The notes: a model not told the origin generated them from the sequence alone. A stretch of 64,000 bases of DNA from Proteus terrae subsp. cibarius (GCF_011045835.1 NZ_CP047349.1:2294001-2358000), one strand, 5' to 3'; shown: positions 26,177 to 37,354, counted from the first letter of the stretch. Numbers and translations are program-made.

Positions 26177-27910
26177 ATGAATGCCGAAAAAACCGACGTT
26201 GTGAACCAGAATAAGGGTTTTAACGCCATTATTAACCGGATAAAAGCCGATCCGAAAATTCCGCTCATCATTGCGGGTTCGGCGGCTATTGCCATTTTTG
26301 TTGCTGCATTTTTATGGTTACAAAGCCCTGATTATAAAGTGCTTTATAGTAATCTTAGCGATAAAGACGGTGGCGAAATTGTCACACAGTTAACACAGAT
26401 GAATGTACCTTATCGCTTGTCACAAAATGGCGCGGCGATTATGGTGCCTGACAATCAGGTTCATGAATTACGCCTGAAACTCGCGCAAGCGGGACTTCCA
26501 AAAGGCGGTGCTGCCGGTTTTGAACTGTTAGATAAAGAAAAGTTCGGGATCAGCCAATTTAGTGAACAAATTAACTATCAACGTGCACTTGAAGGTGAGC
26601 TTGCTCGCACTATCGAGACATTAGGTCCTGTACAAAATGCTCGTGTTCATTTAGCACTACCAAAGCCATCTCTTTTTGTTCGTGAACAGAAATCCCCTTC
26701 TGCATCCGTTACGGTGGGTCTTTTACAGGGTAGAGCGCTGGATGAAGGTCAAATTAATGCCATCGTGCATATCGTTGCGAGCAGTGTTGCGGGCATGCCT
26801 GACAGCAGTGTGACCATCGTTGATCAAAGCGGTAAATTATTGACACAGCCTGATGCAATGGGTCGTGACCTTAACTCTACCCAATTGAAATATGTTCAAG
26901 AGCTAGAAAATCGTTACCAGCAACGCATTGAAACGTTATTAAGCCCAATTGTAGGTCGTGGAAACGTTCATGCACAGGTGACGGCTCAAGTTGATTTCTC
27001 TCATACCGAAGAAACAGCAGAAGAGTACAAACCAAATCAGCCACCAAACCAAGCCGCTGTACGTTCAAAACAGTTGAGCCAAAGTGAGCAAAATGGAGGC
27101 ATGTTAGCTGGCGGTGTTCCTGGTGCATTATCTAATCAACCTGTTGCCCCACCTCAAGCGCCTATTGAAGCACCAAAAGCGCAAGAAGGTGAGAAAACAG
27201 ATGACGCCAATGCAACGGGTACGGGTACAAATCGCACATTAACGCGTAATCCAAACAGCAATAGCCGTTTAGATGAAACGACCAACTATGAAGTTGATCG
27301 CCGAATTCGCCATATCAAACGTCCAGTAGGTAACGTTGAGCGTCTTTCTGTCGCTGTTATTGTGAACTACAAAACAGTTGAAGATAAGAAAGAAGCGGCT
27401 GAAGGTGAAGAGCCTATTGTTGAAACTAAACTTGTTCCACTAACTGATGAACAAATTCAGCAAATTGAAGGGCTTGTTCGTGAAGCGATGGGCTATTCCC
27501 AAGAACGTGGTGACTCGTTAAGTGTCGTGAACTCACAGTTCAACGATACTGAAGAGAAAGTGATCACCGTTCCTGTATGGGAAAATCCAGAGATTCTGGC
27601 GAAAGCATTAGACTTAGGTCGCTGGTTATTACTTGTCATCATCGCATGGATCTTATGGCGCAAACTGGTGAAACCACAGCTTGAAAAACGCCGTGAAGCT
27701 GAAATTGCTGCACAGAAAGCTGTACTGAAAACCAAGCTACAAGTTAAAGATGATGTTGATGAAGCAGAATTAGATGACGAAGCAAGACGTAAACAAGCAC
27801 GTAAACGTGTGAGTGCCGAATTGCAGAGCCAACGTATCCGTGAAATGGCAGAGAAAGATCCTCGTGTCGTCGCAATGGTAATTCGTCAATGGATGAGTAA
27901 AGAGCAATGA
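26177..27910 (+). CDS. fliF: Flagellar MS-ring protein FliF
   Basis: 577 residues from the ATG at 26177 (AAGGA upstream; a TTG at 26171 is in frame). FliF forms the MS ring in the inner membrane, the base on which rotor and export gate assemble. Two membrane segments are visible, near residues 25-48 ([20 protein letters not shown]) and 445-465 ([12 protein letters not shown]). Between them lie the ring-building motifs ([35 protein letters not shown] sequence, [13 protein letters not shown]). The C-terminal tail binds FliG. It overlaps fliG by 4 bp (ATGA) and leads the ten-gene-plus fliF operon. Confidence 0.98.
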   Translation: MNAEKTDVVNQNKGFNAIINRIKADPKIPLIIAGSAAIAIFVAAFLWLQSPDYKVLYSNLSDKDGGEIVTQLTQMNVPYRLSQNGAAIMVPDNQVHELRLKLAQAGLPKGGAAGFELLDKEKFGISQFSEQINYQRALEGELARTIETLGPVQNARVHLALPKPSLFVREQKSPSASVTVGLLQGRALDEGQINAIVHIVASSVAGMPDSSVTIVDQSGKLLTQPDAMGRDLNSTQLKYVQELENRYQQRIETLLSPIVGRGNVHAQVTAQVDFSHTEETAEEYKPNQPPNQAAVRSKQLSQSEQNGGMLAGGVPGALSNQPVAPPQAPIEAPKAQEGEKTDDANATGTGTNRTLTRNPNSNSRLDETTNYEVDRRIRHIKRPVGNVERLSVAVIVNYKTVEDKKEAAEGEEPIVETKLVPLTDEQIQQIEGLVREAMGYSQERGDSLSVVNSQFNDTEEKVITVPVWENPEILAKALDLGRWLLLVIIAWILWRKLVKPQLEKRREAEIAAQKAVLKTKLQVKDDVDEAELDDEARRKQARKRVSAELQSQRIREMAEKDPRVVAMVIRQWMSKEQ

Positions 27911-28905
27911 GTAATAACTTAACTGGAACCGAAAAAAGCGCCGTTATGTTACTAACACTCGGTGAAGACCGTGCGGCGGAAGTATTTAAACATCTAAGTA
28001 CACGCGAAGTTCAACAGCTGAGTATTGCAATGTCATCAATGCGTCATATCTCAAATCAGCAATTGATTGATGTTATGGCAAGCTTTGAAGAAGACGCAGT
28101 TCAATACGCAGCATTGAACGTCAATGCGAACGATTATTTACGCTCTGTTCTGGTTAAAGCCTTGGGTGAAGAACGTGCGAATAATCTATTAGATGAGATC
28201 TCAGAAACTCGTGAAACAACAACGGGTATCGAGACACTTAACTTTATGGAACCACAAATGGCTGCCGATATTATCCGCGACGAACATCCGCAGATTATCG
28301 CAACTATCTTGGTTCACCTTAAACGGGGTCAAGCGGCAGATATTCTTGCCCTGTTTGATGAGAAATTACGTAATGACGTGATGTTACGTATCGCAACATT
28401 TGGTGGTGTTCAGCCGTCAGCATTAGCAGAGTTAACTGAAGTACTGAATAATCTGCTTGATGGCCAAAACCTCAAACGCAGTAAAATGGGTGGTGTTCGT
28501 ACTGCTGCTGAAATCATCAACTTAATGAAGAGCCAGCAGGAAGAGAATGTCATTACTGCGGTTCGCGATTACGACGGCGAATTGGCACAAAAAATTATCG
28601 ACGAAATGTTCCTGTTCGAAAACCTTATCGATATCGACAACCGCTCTATCCAGCGCATTCTACAGGAAGTGGAATCCGACTCCTTGGTTGTGGCATTGAA
28701 AGGATGCGATCAAGAGCTACGCGATCACTTCCTCAACAATATGTCGCAACGTGCTGCTGAGATCATGCGTGATGACTTGAGTTCTCGTGGCCCTGTCCGT
28801 ATGTCTCAAGTGGAAGCAGAGCAGAAAGCTATTCTGCTTGTGGTACGCAAATTAGCAGAGACTGGAGAGGTTGTTCTTCATGGAGGAGACGATACCTATG
28901 TCTGA
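27907..28905 (+). CDS. fliG: Flagellar motor switch protein FliG
   Basis: 332 residues. FliG sits between the MS ring and the C ring and takes torque from the stators. N-terminal FliF-binding domain ([20 protein letters not shown]), middle domain with the EHPQ motif ([20 protein letters not shown]), and the C-terminal torque helix with the conserved charged residues ([20 protein letters not shown], then [19 protein letters not shown]) are all intact. It overlaps fliF by 4 bp and fliH by 8 bp. Confidence 0.98.
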   Translation: MSNNLTGTEKSAVMLLTLGEDRAAEVFKHLSTREVQQLSIAMSSMRHISNQQLIDVMASFEEDAVQYAALNVNANDYLRSVLVKALGEERANNLLDEISETRETTTGIETLNFMEPQMAADIIRDEHPQIIATILVHLKRGQAADILALFDEKLRNDVMLRIATFGGVQPSALAELTEVLNNLLDGQNLKRSKMGGVRTAAEIINLMKSQQEENVITAVRDYDGELAQKIIDEMFLFENLIDIDNRSIQRILQEVESDSLVVALKGCDQELRDHFLNNMSQRAAEIMRDDLSSRGPVRMSQVEAEQKAILLVVRKLAETGEVVLHGGDDTYV

Positions 28906-29617
28906 TAAACATACTGATACTAACTGGAAGCCTTGGGTTCCAAAAGAACTCACTGATTGGGCATTAACGGTCGAGGAAACGACAGAAGACGAAAAGGAAG
29001 TCGAAAAACAGGAAAAAGAAGTCGTTCAGCAACAGAAAGTCCTTGAGCAAATTAATATGCTTGATGACATGAAAGACAAGGCCCAGAAATTGGGCCACGC
29101 TGAAGGCTTTGAGGCAGGGAAAAACCAGGGTTATCAGGAAGGCTATCAGGCTGGATTACAATCAGGTATTGAAGAAGGTATTCGCCAAGGCATTGCTCAA
29201 CAATCACCATTAATTAATGAATGGCAAGGATTGTTGGCTGAGTTTAGGCACTCTTTAAATGGGTTAGACAGTGTTATTGCTTCACGTTTAATGCAAATCG
29301 CCCTCACAGCGGCAAAAGAAGTTTTAGGTCAGCCTGCTGTTTGTGATGGTTCTGCATTACTGGCGCAAATCACCTTAATGTTGCAACAGGAACAAATGTT
29401 CTCAAACAACCCACAGTTAAGAGTTAACCCAAAACATATTCCACAGATTGAAAAAGATCTGGGTGATTCACTTTCTGCTCATGGTTGGAAAGTGGTTGCC
29501 GATAACAGTATTCATGTTGGTGGATGTCGTGTTGTGACAAATGATGGCGATCTCGATGCCACGATTGCAACTCGTTGGCATGAGCTTTGTCGTCTTGCTG
29601 CTCCGGAGGCGTTGTAA
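28898..29617 (+). CDS. fliH: Flagellar export ATPase regulator FliH
   Basis: 239 residues from the ATG at 28898 (GGAGGAG upstream; an earlier in-frame ATG lies inside fliG). FliH dimers bind and restrain the FliI ATPase and dock it at FliN. The N-terminus has the export-linked tryptophans ([16 protein letters not shown]). A run of glycines every four residues ([20 protein letters not shown]) gives the GxxxG helix typical of FliH. The C-terminal part binds FliI. The stop overlaps the fliI ATG as TAATG. Confidence 0.96.
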   Translation: MSDKHTDTNWKPWVPKELTDWALTVEETTEDEKEVEKQEKEVVQQQKVLEQINMLDDMKDKAQKLGHAEGFEAGKNQGYQEGYQAGLQSGIEEGIRQGIAQQSPLINEWQGLLAEFRHSLNGLDSVIASRLMQIALTAAKEVLGQPAVCDGSALLAQITLMLQQEQMFSNNPQLRVNPKHIPQIEKDLGDSLSAHGWKVVADNSIHVGGCRVVTNDGDLDATIATRWHELCRLAAPEAL

Positions 29618-30984
29618 TGACAGCAAGATTGGGGCGTTGGTTAGAAAAACTCAGTGATGCAGAAGCGCGTTTAAATAAAATTCCGCGTGTACGTCAATAT
29701 GGTCGTTTAACCAGAGCAACAGGTTTAGTCATGGAAGCTAAGGGGCTTGTTATGCCCCTTGGCTCTACGTGTTTAATAGAACGTACCATTGGTAAAACTG
29801 TTGAAGAAGTTGAAAGTGAAGTCGTTGGGTTCAACGGTAGCCAAATGTTGTTAATGCCTTTACAGGAAGTCGAGGGATTAACACCGGGTGCCCGTGTTTA
29901 TGCACAGGCCACTCCGGGTGGTGAAAATGAAGGTCGCCAGTTGCCTCTTGGAGATGCGCTATTAGGACGTGTTTTAGATGGCTCGGGTTATCCTTTAGAT
30001 GGTTTACCACCACCAGATACCGATTATCGCGCACCACTAATTACACCGCCTATCAACCCGTTACAACGTACTCCAATTACCGATGTATTGGATGTGGGCG
30101 TGCGTGCAATCAACTCACTGTTAACTGTGGGTCGTGGTCAGCGTATGGGGCTTTTTGCAGGCTCTGGTGTAGGTAAGAGTGTGCTATTAGGTATGATGGC
30201 GCGTTTTACTCAGGCTGATGTGATTGTTGTTGGATTAATTGGTGAACGTGGACGTGAAGTTAAAGACTTTATCGAAAATATTCTTGGTACTGAAGGCTTA
30301 GCGCGCTCTGTGGTTGTGGCAGCACCTGCTGACGTATCACCACTTCTTCGTATGCAAGGTGCTTCTTATGCAACACGTATTGCCGAAGATTTTCGTGATC
30401 GTGGAAAACACGTCTTACTGATTATGGATTCACTTACACGTTACAGTATGGCACAACGTGAAATTGCCCTTGCAGTAGGCGAACCGCCTGCAACCAAAGG
30501 CTATCCACCTTCTGTCTTTGCAAAATTACCAGCACTGGTTGAACGTGCGGGAAATGGCGTTGATGGTGGTGGCTCTATCACGGCTTTCTATACTGTTTTA
30601 ACAGAAGGCGATGATCAGCAAGATCCAATTGCAGACTCCGCGCGTGCGATTTTAGATGGTCATATTGTGCTTTCGCGTTCTCTTGCAGAATCTGGGCACT
30701 ACCCTGCTATCGATATCGAAGCGTCTATTAGCCGTGCAATGACGTCACTGATTGATAAAACACATTATCGTCGTGTGCAAGTGTTTAAACAGCTTTTATC
30801 GAGTTATCAACGTAACCGCGATTTAATTAACGTAGGTGCTTATGCTGCGGGCAGTGATCCTATGCTTGATAAAGCCATTGCTCTTTATCCGTCCCTAGCG
30901 AAGTTCTTACAACAAGATATCCAAGAGCAATGCAGTTATCAAAGTGCATGTGAGCAACTTAATCAACTGATCACAGTAAACTAA
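29617..30984 (+). CDS. fliI: Flagellum-specific export ATPase FliI
   Basis: 455 residues from the ATG at 29617, coupled to the fliH stop (TAATG); a frame opening at 29587 lies inside fliH. FliI is the F1-beta-like hexameric ATPase of the flagellar type III system. Walker A is [11 protein letters not shown] and Walker [29 protein letters not shown] and the T3SS-ATPase signature near [16 protein letters not shown] are also present. Confidence 0.98.
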   Translation: MTARLGRWLEKLSDAEARLNKIPRVRQYGRLTRATGLVMEAKGLVMPLGSTCLIERTIGKTVEEVESEVVGFNGSQMLLMPLQEVEGLTPGARVYAQATPGGENEGRQLPLGDALLGRVLDGSGYPLDGLPPPDTDYRAPLITPPINPLQRTPITDVLDVGVRAINSLLTVGRGQRMGLFAGSGVGKSVLLGMMARFTQADVIVVGLIGERGREVKDFIENILGTEGLARSVVVAAPADVSPLLRMQGASYATRIAEDFRDRGKHVLLIMDSLTRYSMAQREIALAVGEPPATKGYPPSVFAKLPALVERAGNGVDGGGSITAFYTVLTEGDDQQDPIADSARAILDGHIVLSRSLAESGHYPAIDIEASISRAMTSLIDKTHYRRVQVFKQLLSSYQRNRDLINVGAYAAGSDPMLDKAIALYPSLAKFLQQDIQEQCSYQSACEQLNQLITVN

Positions 30985-31020
30985 TTCTGAACATAATCAG
31001 AGAAAGTAAAGAGGGTTCCA

Positions 31021-31467
31021 ATGCGGGAGCAGTCACCTTTAGTGACACTGAGAGAACTGGCACAGACAGCGGCTGAACAAGCCGCTATTCAACTGGCTCA
31101 GGTCCGGCAGAGTCATCAACAAATGGAACAGCAACTCAATATGTTGATTGGGTATCAGGATGAATACCGTGTACGTCTAAATGAAACGTTAAATTTAGGG
31201 GGGATGTCGTCAGCATCGTGGCAAAACTACCAACAATTTCTCAAAACGCTCGAATTGACTATCGAACAACATAAACAACAACTTCAACATTGGCAGGCGC
31301 AACTTGATCTTGCAACTGAACAATGGAGAGAAAAACAGCAACGACTCAATGCATTTGAGACTTTGGAGCAACGCGCTGAAGATAGCCGTAAGCGACATCT
31401 TGATCGTATTGAACAGAAACAAATGGACGAGTACGCACAGCGTAGTACTTTACGGAGAACAACTTGA
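31021..31467 (+). CDS. fliJ: Flagellar export protein FliJ
   Basis: 148 residues, almost wholly coiled coil and rich in Q, E and L. FliJ is the stalk-like partner of the FliI hexamer and links it to FlhA. Weak primary conservation is normal; the start SPLVTLRELAQTAAEQAAIQ and the length fit. GAGGG precedes the ATG. Its TGA overlaps the fliK ATG (TGATG). Confidence 0.93.
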   Translation: MREQSPLVTLRELAQTAAEQAAIQLAQVRQSHQQMEQQLNMLIGYQDEYRVRLNETLNLGGMSSASWQNYQQFLKTLELTIEQHKQQLQHWQAQLDLATEQWREKQQRLNAFETLEQRAEDSRKRHLDRIEQKQMDEYAQRSTLRRTT

Positions 31468-32870
31468 TGGAGATAACGCTTCTGACCATGGATGTCGCTG
31501 CAGCCTCTCCGGGAACGACATCCGCTTCAAATAGTCAGCCCGGTGATAATGCCCCGACATTTGCTCAGCTTTTGGGCTCTCAACCTCAAAACGCACAGAG
31601 TGATAAAAAGACAGCTAATATCACAAACCCTTCAACGAAAGAAAACAAAGCACATTCACACTCTGATGAAGACAAAACAAAAGAAGACGGTAGTCATCTT
31701 GCGTCTGTCACTACAGAACCCAATGTGATAGAAGAGTCATCTCTTGAGAAATCTCAATTGACTCTCACTTTGCCGGATAATGAACAATTTGCAGCTATTG
31801 TTGAAAATAAGACCCCTTCTTTATTAATGTCAGCAGAAGAGCTAGCTGCTGAACTTCCTGTTCAGTTAGCAGGACTATCTGGATTAAAGCGTCTTACCCT
31901 TCCCTCTGAACAACTGACTCAAGCATTACAACAGCATCAATCAGTTAAACAGGATGAAGGTTTAGCTTCATTAGCACGTACTATTTCAAAAGATAACGAT
32001 ATGTCGGACTTCAACCTTACCGACAAGCTTAATCTATCAAAATCAGATGAAAAGTCCTTGTTAACCCAGCTACGTCCAGAGACAGCGACATTAACAACAG
32101 AAAGTACACGTGTCGGTGCTAATCAAACAGAAAAAACTTCTGCGAAAAAAGGAGATAGCATCGCAACACTTTTAACGCCAACAGCAGAAAAAGTGAATGC
32201 ATTACTAAACGGCGATAAACAAGTTGCAAATGCAAAATTAGCGGACAATGTTGCTCAGCAAATGGTGGCAGGTAATCGTGTTGTAGAAACCGATCTTCAC
32301 AGCACCCTTTCTACCTCTTCTTCTTTGGCTTCACAGAGTATTACAGGTCATGCTCACTCATCAACACAACCACAAATGCAATTTTCACCGATGGCAACAC
32401 AGGTATTAAATGCACAAGTAGGAACACAAGAGTGGCAACAGCAGCTTAATCAACAAATTGTGATGTTTAGCCGTAATGGCTTACAAAAGGCAGAGCTACG
32501 TTTACACCCTGAAGAGCTAGGTTCATTGCATATCCGCATGAAAATAGAAGATGGGCAAGCACAGTTGCACCTTGCTTCACAAAGCGGACAAGTTCGTTCT
32601 GTATTAGAAAATGCCATGCATCAATTGCGTCAAGCCCTCTCTGAAAATGGGATCCAGCTCACGCAGAGTCAGGTGTCTAGCGACACTAATGACAGTTGGC
32701 AACAACAAAATATGTCAGATTCCTCTCAATTTAGTGGAGATGGTGCCGATAATCATCAAGGAAGCGAGGGTAATTCTCTGCAATTAGCCTCTGAAACGGC
32801 ACTACAAAAGATAACCCTTACGCCTCAAGAATTAGCATCTGCTCGTGGTGGTGTTGATATTTTCGCCTAA
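31467..32870 (+). CDS. fliK: Flagellar hook-length control protein FliK
   Basis: 467 residues from the ATG at 31467, coupled to fliJ. FliK is exported as a molecular ruler and switches export specificity from hook to filament proteins through FlhB. The long N-terminal part is rich in S, T, Q and K and poorly conserved, as usual. The C-terminal switch domain is clear (about 330-430: WQQQLNQQIVMFSRNGLQKA, then LRLHPEELGSLHIRMKIEDG). Longer than E. coli FliK (375), which would be consistent with length variation of the ruler part. Confidence 0.95.
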   Translation: MEITLLTMDVAAASPGTTSASNSQPGDNAPTFAQLLGSQPQNAQSDKKTANITNPSTKENKAHSHSDEDKTKEDGSHLASVTTEPNVIEESSLEKSQLTLTLPDNEQFAAIVENKTPSLLMSAEELAAELPVQLAGLSGLKRLTLPSEQLTQALQQHQSVKQDEGLASLARTISKDNDMSDFNLTDKLNLSKSDEKSLLTQLRPETATLTTESTRVGANQTEKTSAKKGDSIATLLTPTAEKVNALLNGDKQVANAKLADNVAQQMVAGNRVVETDLHSTLSTSSSLASQSITGHAHSSTQPQMQFSPMATQVLNAQVGTQEWQQQLNQQIVMFSRNGLQKAELRLHPEELGSLHIRMKIEDGQAQLHLASQSGQVRSVLENAMHQLRQALSENGIQLTQSQVSSDTNDSWQQQNMSDSSQFSGDGADNHQGSEGNSLQLASETALQKITLTPQELASARGGVDIFA

Positions 32871-33047
32871 TACAAATGTATTGGGAGGACACACTATGTC
32901 AATAAACGTAAGAGTTAATGGTTTTTTCCCTATCTGTTTCTGCAATTAAAAAACAGAAATAGCGGGATAATTAAGGTTGATTTAGATGGATATGGAAGTC
33001 CACAACAGTGAACACGTATCCACTACAAAACAGGAATTTAACTGTCC
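32871..33047 (+). other. fliK-fliL gap with a 17-codon open frame
   Basis: This 177-bp gap is unusually long for the tightly packed fliF-R operon. It holds a 17-codon frame at 32896-32949 (ATG to TAA; product starts MSINVRVNGF) with a strong site GGGAGG 8 bases upstream. A short imperfect hairpin (CTGTTT ... AAACAG) overlaps its end. It could be a small protein, a leader for fliL, or chance. Confidence 0.3.
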
Positions 33048-33530
33048 ATGTCTAATTACAGCAATGAACGTAAAAGCTATAGCTTAATTCTGATCATCGT
33101 TTTATTGGTGATCGCCATTATTGCAGCGGCATTCGGTGGATATAGTTGGTGGGCATTGAAGCATGCTAAATCAGGTTCAGCGGGCACAAGTCAGCAAAAA
33201 GTTATACCAGCACCCGTTTTTATGTCATTAGAACCCTTTACGGTAAATCTAATTGATGACGAAGAACACTTAGACAGAGTGCTCTACATAGGGATCACAT
33301 TAAGATTGCATAATGAAGACACTCGTAAGCGTCTACATGATTATTTACCAGAGGTTCGTAGCCGCTTGTTATTACTGCTTTCTCGTCAACAGGCTAATAA
33401 GCTCGCGACAGACAATGGAAAACTCCAGCTAATGACGGATGTAAAAGAAACGCTGAGACCGACTCTCGTACCGGGAGAATCTGAACAGATCCTCTCCGAT
33501 GTACTGTTTACCACGTTTATTCTGCGATAA
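33048..33530 (+). CDS. fliL: Flagellar basal body-associated protein FliL
   Basis: 160 residues: short cytoplasmic start, one membrane helix (about 13-35, LILIIVLLVIAIIAAAFGGY), then a periplasmic domain (PAPVFMSLEPFTVNLIDDEE, LYIGITLRLHNED). FliL surrounds the stators and affects torque and, in Proteus mirabilis, surface sensing and swarmer differentiation. AGGAA lies upstream of the ATG. It precedes fliM by 5 bp. Confidence 0.95.
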   Translation: MSNYSNERKSYSLILIIVLLVIAIIAAAFGGYSWWALKHAKSGSAGTSQQKVIPAPVFMSLEPFTVNLIDDEEHLDRVLYIGITLRLHNEDTRKRLHDYLPEVRSRLLLLLSRQQANKLATDNGKLQLMTDVKETLRPTLVPGESEQILSDVLFTTFILR

Positions 33531-33535
33531 TCATT

Positions 33536-34567
33536 ATGAGCGATAATATCCTTTCACAGGCAGAGATTGATGCTCTGCTGAATGATGACACATCAGGTGA
33601 CGACGCCAAAAAAAGCGCGAACAGGGAACCTGCGATAGCGAAGGATCCGAATGAACCGGATATTCAGCCTTATGACCCCAACACGCAACGTCGTGTGGTT
33701 CGAGAACGTTTACAGTCGTTAGAAATTATTAACGAACGCTTTGCACGTCAATTCCGTATGGGGCTGTTTAACATGCTCCGTCGGAGTCCTGACATTACTG
33801 TTGGTGGCGTTAAAATTCACCCTTATCACGACTTTGCTCGTAACTTACCTGTGCCAACGAACCTTAACTTGGTGCATTTAAAACCGTTACGAGGAACAGC
33901 ATTATTTACCTTTGAACCAAATCTGGTTTATATCGCGGTAGATAACCTGTTTGGTGGTGATGGCCGTTTTCCAATCCCTGTGGAAGGACGTGAATTTACC
34001 AACACAGAGCAGCGGATCATCAACAAAATGTTGAAACTGGCACTTGATGCCTACCGTGATGCTTGGGATTCCATATTCAAAATTCAGGTGGAATATGTTC
34101 GTTCTGAAATGCAGGTGAAATTTACCAATATCACCTCATCACCGAATGACATTGTCGTTACGACACCTTTTCAGGTAGAAATTGGCTCAATGGTTGGGGA
34201 ATTTAGTATTTGTATTCCGTTTGCCATGATTGAGCCATTACGTGAACGACTGATCAATCCACCAATTGAAAATGTCCGTCAAGAAGATGGGGTTTGGTTA
34301 GATAGTTTAGTCAACCAAGTTCAGCATTCAGAGCTTGAACTGGTCGCAAACTTTACTGACATCCCACTGCGTTTATCAAAAGTGTTAACACTTAAAGAAG
34401 GGGATGTTATCCCGATTGATAAACCAGAAAGATTGATTGCACATGTTGATGGTGTGCCCGTATTAACAAGCCAATACGGTACAGTAAATGGGCAATATGC
34501 CCTTCGTGTTGAACACCTAATTAACCCTGTTTTAAACGCTCTGGATGAGGAACAAACCAATGAGTGA
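33536..34567 (+). CDS. fliM: Flagellar motor switch protein FliM
   Basis: 343 residues. FliM builds the middle of the C ring and binds CheY-P through its N-terminus, seen here as ILSQAEIDALLNDD. The CheC-like middle domain includes GGVKIHPYHDFARNLPVP and LFGGDGRFP; the C-terminal SpoA domain contains VLTLKEGDVIPIDKPE. It overlaps fliN by 8 bp. Confidence 0.98.
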   Translation: MSDNILSQAEIDALLNDDTSGDDAKKSANREPAIAKDPNEPDIQPYDPNTQRRVVRERLQSLEIINERFARQFRMGLFNMLRRSPDITVGGVKIHPYHDFARNLPVPTNLNLVHLKPLRGTALFTFEPNLVYIAVDNLFGGDGRFPIPVEGREFTNTEQRIINKMLKLALDAYRDAWDSIFKIQVEYVRSEMQVKFTNITSSPNDIVVTTPFQVEIGSMVGEFSICIPFAMIEPLRERLINPPIENVRQEDGVWLDSLVNQVQHSELELVANFTDIPLRLSKVLTLKEGDVIPIDKPERLIAHVDGVPVLTSQYGTVNGQYALRVEHLINPVLNALDEEQTNE

Positions 34568-34970
34568 TGCAAATCGCCCAACTGATAATTCACAATCGGC
34601 TGAGGATATGTGGGCTGATGCAATGGAACAGCAAACTGGGAAAAGCCAGGATAATAGTTCCGATCTATTTGAACATCTTTTACCTGAAGACGATACGCTG
34701 AATCATCTCTCTGACATCAATTTGATTATGGATATTCCAGTCAAATTAACAGTAGAGTTAGGCCGCACCAAAATGACCATTAAAAAATTACTGAGCCTGT
34801 CACAAGGTTCTGTCGTTTCACTGGATGGTTTAGCAGGTGAGCCTCTTGATATTCTTATCAATGGTTATTTAATCGCTCAAGGTGAAGTTGTGGTTGTTTC
34901 TGATAAATACGGTATTCGTATTACCGATATCATTACACCATCAGAACGTATGCGTCGTCTGAGCCGTTAA
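34560..34970 (+). CDS. fliN: Flagellar motor switch protein FliN
   Basis: 136 residues from the ATG at 34560 (GAGGAA upstream); an earlier in-frame ATG lies deeper in fliM. FliN forms the base of the C ring and the docking site of FliH. The C-terminal SpoA domain is canonical (LIMDIPVKLTVELGRTKMTI; LAGEPLDILINGYLIAQGEV; ITDIITPSERMRRLSR). Ends 3 bp before fliO. Confidence 0.98.
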   Translation: MSDANRPTDNSQSAEDMWADAMEQQTGKSQDNSSDLFEHLLPEDDTLNHLSDINLIMDIPVKLTVELGRTKMTIKKLLSLSQGSVVSLDGLAGEPLDILINGYLIAQGEVVVVSDKYGIRITDIITPSERMRRLSR

Positions 34971-34973
34971 TCT

Positions 34974-35420
34974 ATGGAACAGCTTCCTTCCTTTTCCAGC
35001 CAAGGTGCGGTAAATACTACCGCACCCGCTACAACACAAACTGTTCAAACACCTACACAACCGTTGCCTGTAGGTCAAAGTCTTGCTCAAGTTAGCACGG
35101 CACTTGCGGGCATCATTGTTCTTATTATTGTTGCTATGTGGTTATTTCGCCGTTTTGGCTTTACCCGTGGTTCATTTAAAGGAACAACAGCACAACTGAG
35201 TGTCAAAGCAAGTTGTTCGTTAGGTGCGAAAGAACGAGTGGTGGTGGTTGAGATTGAACAGGAATGGCTTGTATTAGGGGTAACCGCATCACAGGTAAAT
35301 CTGTTGCATAAATTACCCATCCCTGAAAAAGCCTCGCAGGAAGCGACCTCATCACCAACATCGCCATTGTTTACTCAAATATTACAAAAAACGCTAAAGC
35401 GAGATAAAGGCAACTCATAA
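34974..35420 (+). CDS. fliO: Flagellar export apparatus protein FliO
   Basis: 148 residues with one membrane segment (about 38-60, [20 protein letters not shown]) and a cytoplasmic domain ([38 protein letters not shown]). FliO is a scaffold for FliP ring assembly. The stop overlaps the fliP ATG (TAATG). Confidence 0.94.
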   Translation: MEQLPSFSSQGAVNTTAPATTQTVQTPTQPLPVGQSLAQVSTALAGIIVLIIVAMWLFRRFGFTRGSFKGTTAQLSVKASCSLGAKERVVVVEIEQEWLVLGVTASQVNLLHKLPIPEKASQEATSSPTSPLFTQILQKTLKRDKGNS

Positions 35421-36190
35421 TGCATCAGTGTGTCACTTTTTTTAACGCATTAAAGCGTTGGCGTCTCTTCGCTAGTGTGCTGGTTTTAATCTTGTTACCT
35501 AGCAGTGCGTTTGCCCAATTTCCGGGTGTTATTACACAGCCTTTACCAGGTGGTGGCCAAAGTTGGTCATTACCAGTTCAAACATTAATCTTCATTACAG
35601 CTTTAGGGTTTATTCCTGCTGTTTTGCTGATGATGACCAGTTTTACCCGCATTATTATTGTCCTTGGATTATTACGTAATGCTTTAGGTACACCTTCTGC
35701 ACCACCAAACCAAGTCGTTCTTGGTTTGGCGTTATTTATGACCTTTTTCATTATGGCACCGGTTTTTGATAAAATTTATCAAGATGCCTATATGCCATTT
35801 ACTGAAGATCAAATTACCTTTGAGCAAGCCTTAGAGAATGGCTCTAAACCTTTGCGCCAGTTTATGATGCAACAAACTCGTGAAACTGACTTAGCGCTGT
35901 TTGCTCGCCTTGCTGATGCACCTGCATTTGAAACTCGCGAAAGTGTACCGATGCGTATTTTGGTTCCCGCTTATATTACGAGTGAGCTAAAAACCGCCTT
36001 TCAAATCGGTTTTATGATTTTTATTCCTTTTCTTATTATCGACTTAGTTGTTGCCAGTGTGTTGATGGCGCTAGGTATGATGATGGTGCCACCTGCCACA
36101 GTTTCATTACCATTTAAACTTATGCTTTTTGTTTTAGTCGATGGTTGGCAATTAATATTAGGCTCGCTTGCACAAAGCTTTTTCAATTAG
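35420..36190 (+). CDS. fliP: Flagellar export gate protein FliP
   Basis: 256 residues with a cleavable signal peptide (core [17 protein letters not shown]), a known feature of FliP, then four membrane segments. Five FliP subunits with FliQ and FliR form the export gate core. Signatures: [60 protein letters not shown]. Coupled to fliO and 15 bp ahead of fliQ. Confidence 0.98.
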   Translation: MHQCVTFFNALKRWRLFASVLVLILLPSSAFAQFPGVITQPLPGGGQSWSLPVQTLIFITALGFIPAVLLMMTSFTRIIIVLGLLRNALGTPSAPPNQVVLGLALFMTFFIMAPVFDKIYQDAYMPFTEDQITFEQALENGSKPLRQFMMQQTRETDLALFARLADAPAFETRESVPMRILVPAYITSELKTAFQIGFMIFIPFLIIDLVVASVLMALGMMMVPPATVSLPFKLMLFVLVDGWQLILGSLAQSFFN

Positions 36191-36205
36191 CGCAGAGGTA
36201 ACCCC

Positions 36206-36475
36206 ATGACACCAGAATCTGTCTTAGCACTAGGTACTGAAGCGATGAAAATCGCTTTATCACTAGCAGGCCCTCTTTTATTGTCCGCTCTGGTGACGGG
36301 TCTTGTGATCAGTATGCTCCAAGCTGCAACACAGATAAACGAAATGACATTATCGTTTATCCCGAAAATTCTTGCTGTATTAGCCGCGATTTTAGTTGCT
36401 GGCCCTTGGATGTTAAGTTTACTTGTAGATTATATGCATAACTTATTTACTGGCATTCCTGGGATGATTGGTTAA
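36206..36475 (+). CDS. fliQ: Flagellar export gate protein FliQ
   Basis: 89 residues with two membrane helices, the standard size. Four FliQ copies wrap the FliPR core. MTPESVLALGTEAMKIALSL, QAATQINEMTLSFIPKI and a second helix follow the family pattern. GAGGT precedes the ATG; 5 bp ahead of fliR. Confidence 0.98.
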   Translation: MTPESVLALGTEAMKIALSLAGPLLLSALVTGLVISMLQAATQINEMTLSFIPKILAVLAAILVAGPWMLSLLVDYMHNLFTGIPGMIG

Positions 36476-36480
36476 TAGCA

Positions 36481-37263
36481 ATGATAACCCTGACCAGTGA
36501 AATGCTTAACGGCTACATTAGTGATTTTTTCTGGCCATTTGTGCGTATACTCGCCCTTTTTAGCACTGCACCGCTATTTAGTGAAAGGCAAACACCTAAA
36601 AAATTTCGCATTGCACTCGCCTTTTTGATTACCGCATTAGTCGCACCGGGCTTACCGCAAAGTCATGTGCCTTTATTCTCGCTTATTGCTTTTTGGGTGT
36701 TGTTGCAACAAATTTTGATTGGCACAATTCTAGGGTTATCGATGCAGTTGGCGTTCGCGTCTGTTCGTCATGCTGGTGAAGTGATTGGTTTACAAATGGG
36801 GCTTTCATTCGCCACCTTCGTTGATCCATCAGGTGGCCCTAATATGCCTATTCTGGCACGTATTTTTAATATGCTAACAATGCTGTTATTTATGGTCTTT
36901 GATGGTCATTTATGGCTATTGTCTATATTAGTTGATACGTTCTATGTTGTTCCTATTGGAAATCAGACTTTTAACTCTTTAGGTATTCTTACTTTAGTTC
37001 AAAGTGGTGGCACAATCTTTATTAACGGTATGATGCTAGCCATGCCATTAATCACCCTACTTTTAGTACTTAACCTTTCATTAGGTATTCTAAACCGTAT
37101 GACACCACAGCTTTCTGTCTTTGTGGTTGGTTTCCCTCTTACGCTGACTATCGGTATGTTAGCATTATCTATGATTATGCCTGCATTACCTGTATTTACA
37201 GAGCGTGTCTTTAGCGATACGTTTAATCGCATCACTTTAATATTACAACAGCTGGTTTCTTGA
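36481..37263 (+). CDS. fliR: Flagellar export gate protein FliR
   Basis: 260 residues, six hydrophobic segments. FliR completes the FliP5-FliQ4-FliR1 gate. Motifs: LALFSTAPLFSERQTPKKFR near the start, MGLSFATFVDPSGGPNMPIL in the middle, and LSLGILNRMTPQLSVFVVGF late. It is the last flagellar gene of the plus-strand operon; 123 bp later comes a toxin-antitoxin pair rather than rcsA or another motility gene. Confidence 0.98.
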   Translation: MITLTSEMLNGYISDFFWPFVRILALFSTAPLFSERQTPKKFRIALAFLITALVAPGLPQSHVPLFSLIAFWVLLQQILIGTILGLSMQLAFASVRHAGEVIGLQMGLSFATFVDPSGGPNMPILARIFNMLTMLLFMVFDGHLWLLSILVDTFYVVPIGNQTFNSLGILTLVQSGGTIFINGMMLAMPLITLLLVLNLSLGILNRMTPQLSVFVVGFPLTLTIGMLALSMIMPALPVFTERVFSDTFNRITLILQQLVS

Positions 37264-37354
37264 GATTTAAATCGACTGATTTTTAATCGCAGTCCTCGAA
37301 TTAAAATTTATCGGTTTTTTTGTAGCTAATATTGTTTGTTTATTCTACAATCAA

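Noticed and set aside
32986..33087. 33-codon frame overlapping the start of fliL
   Set aside because: Different frame from fliL with a poor start context; probably chance.
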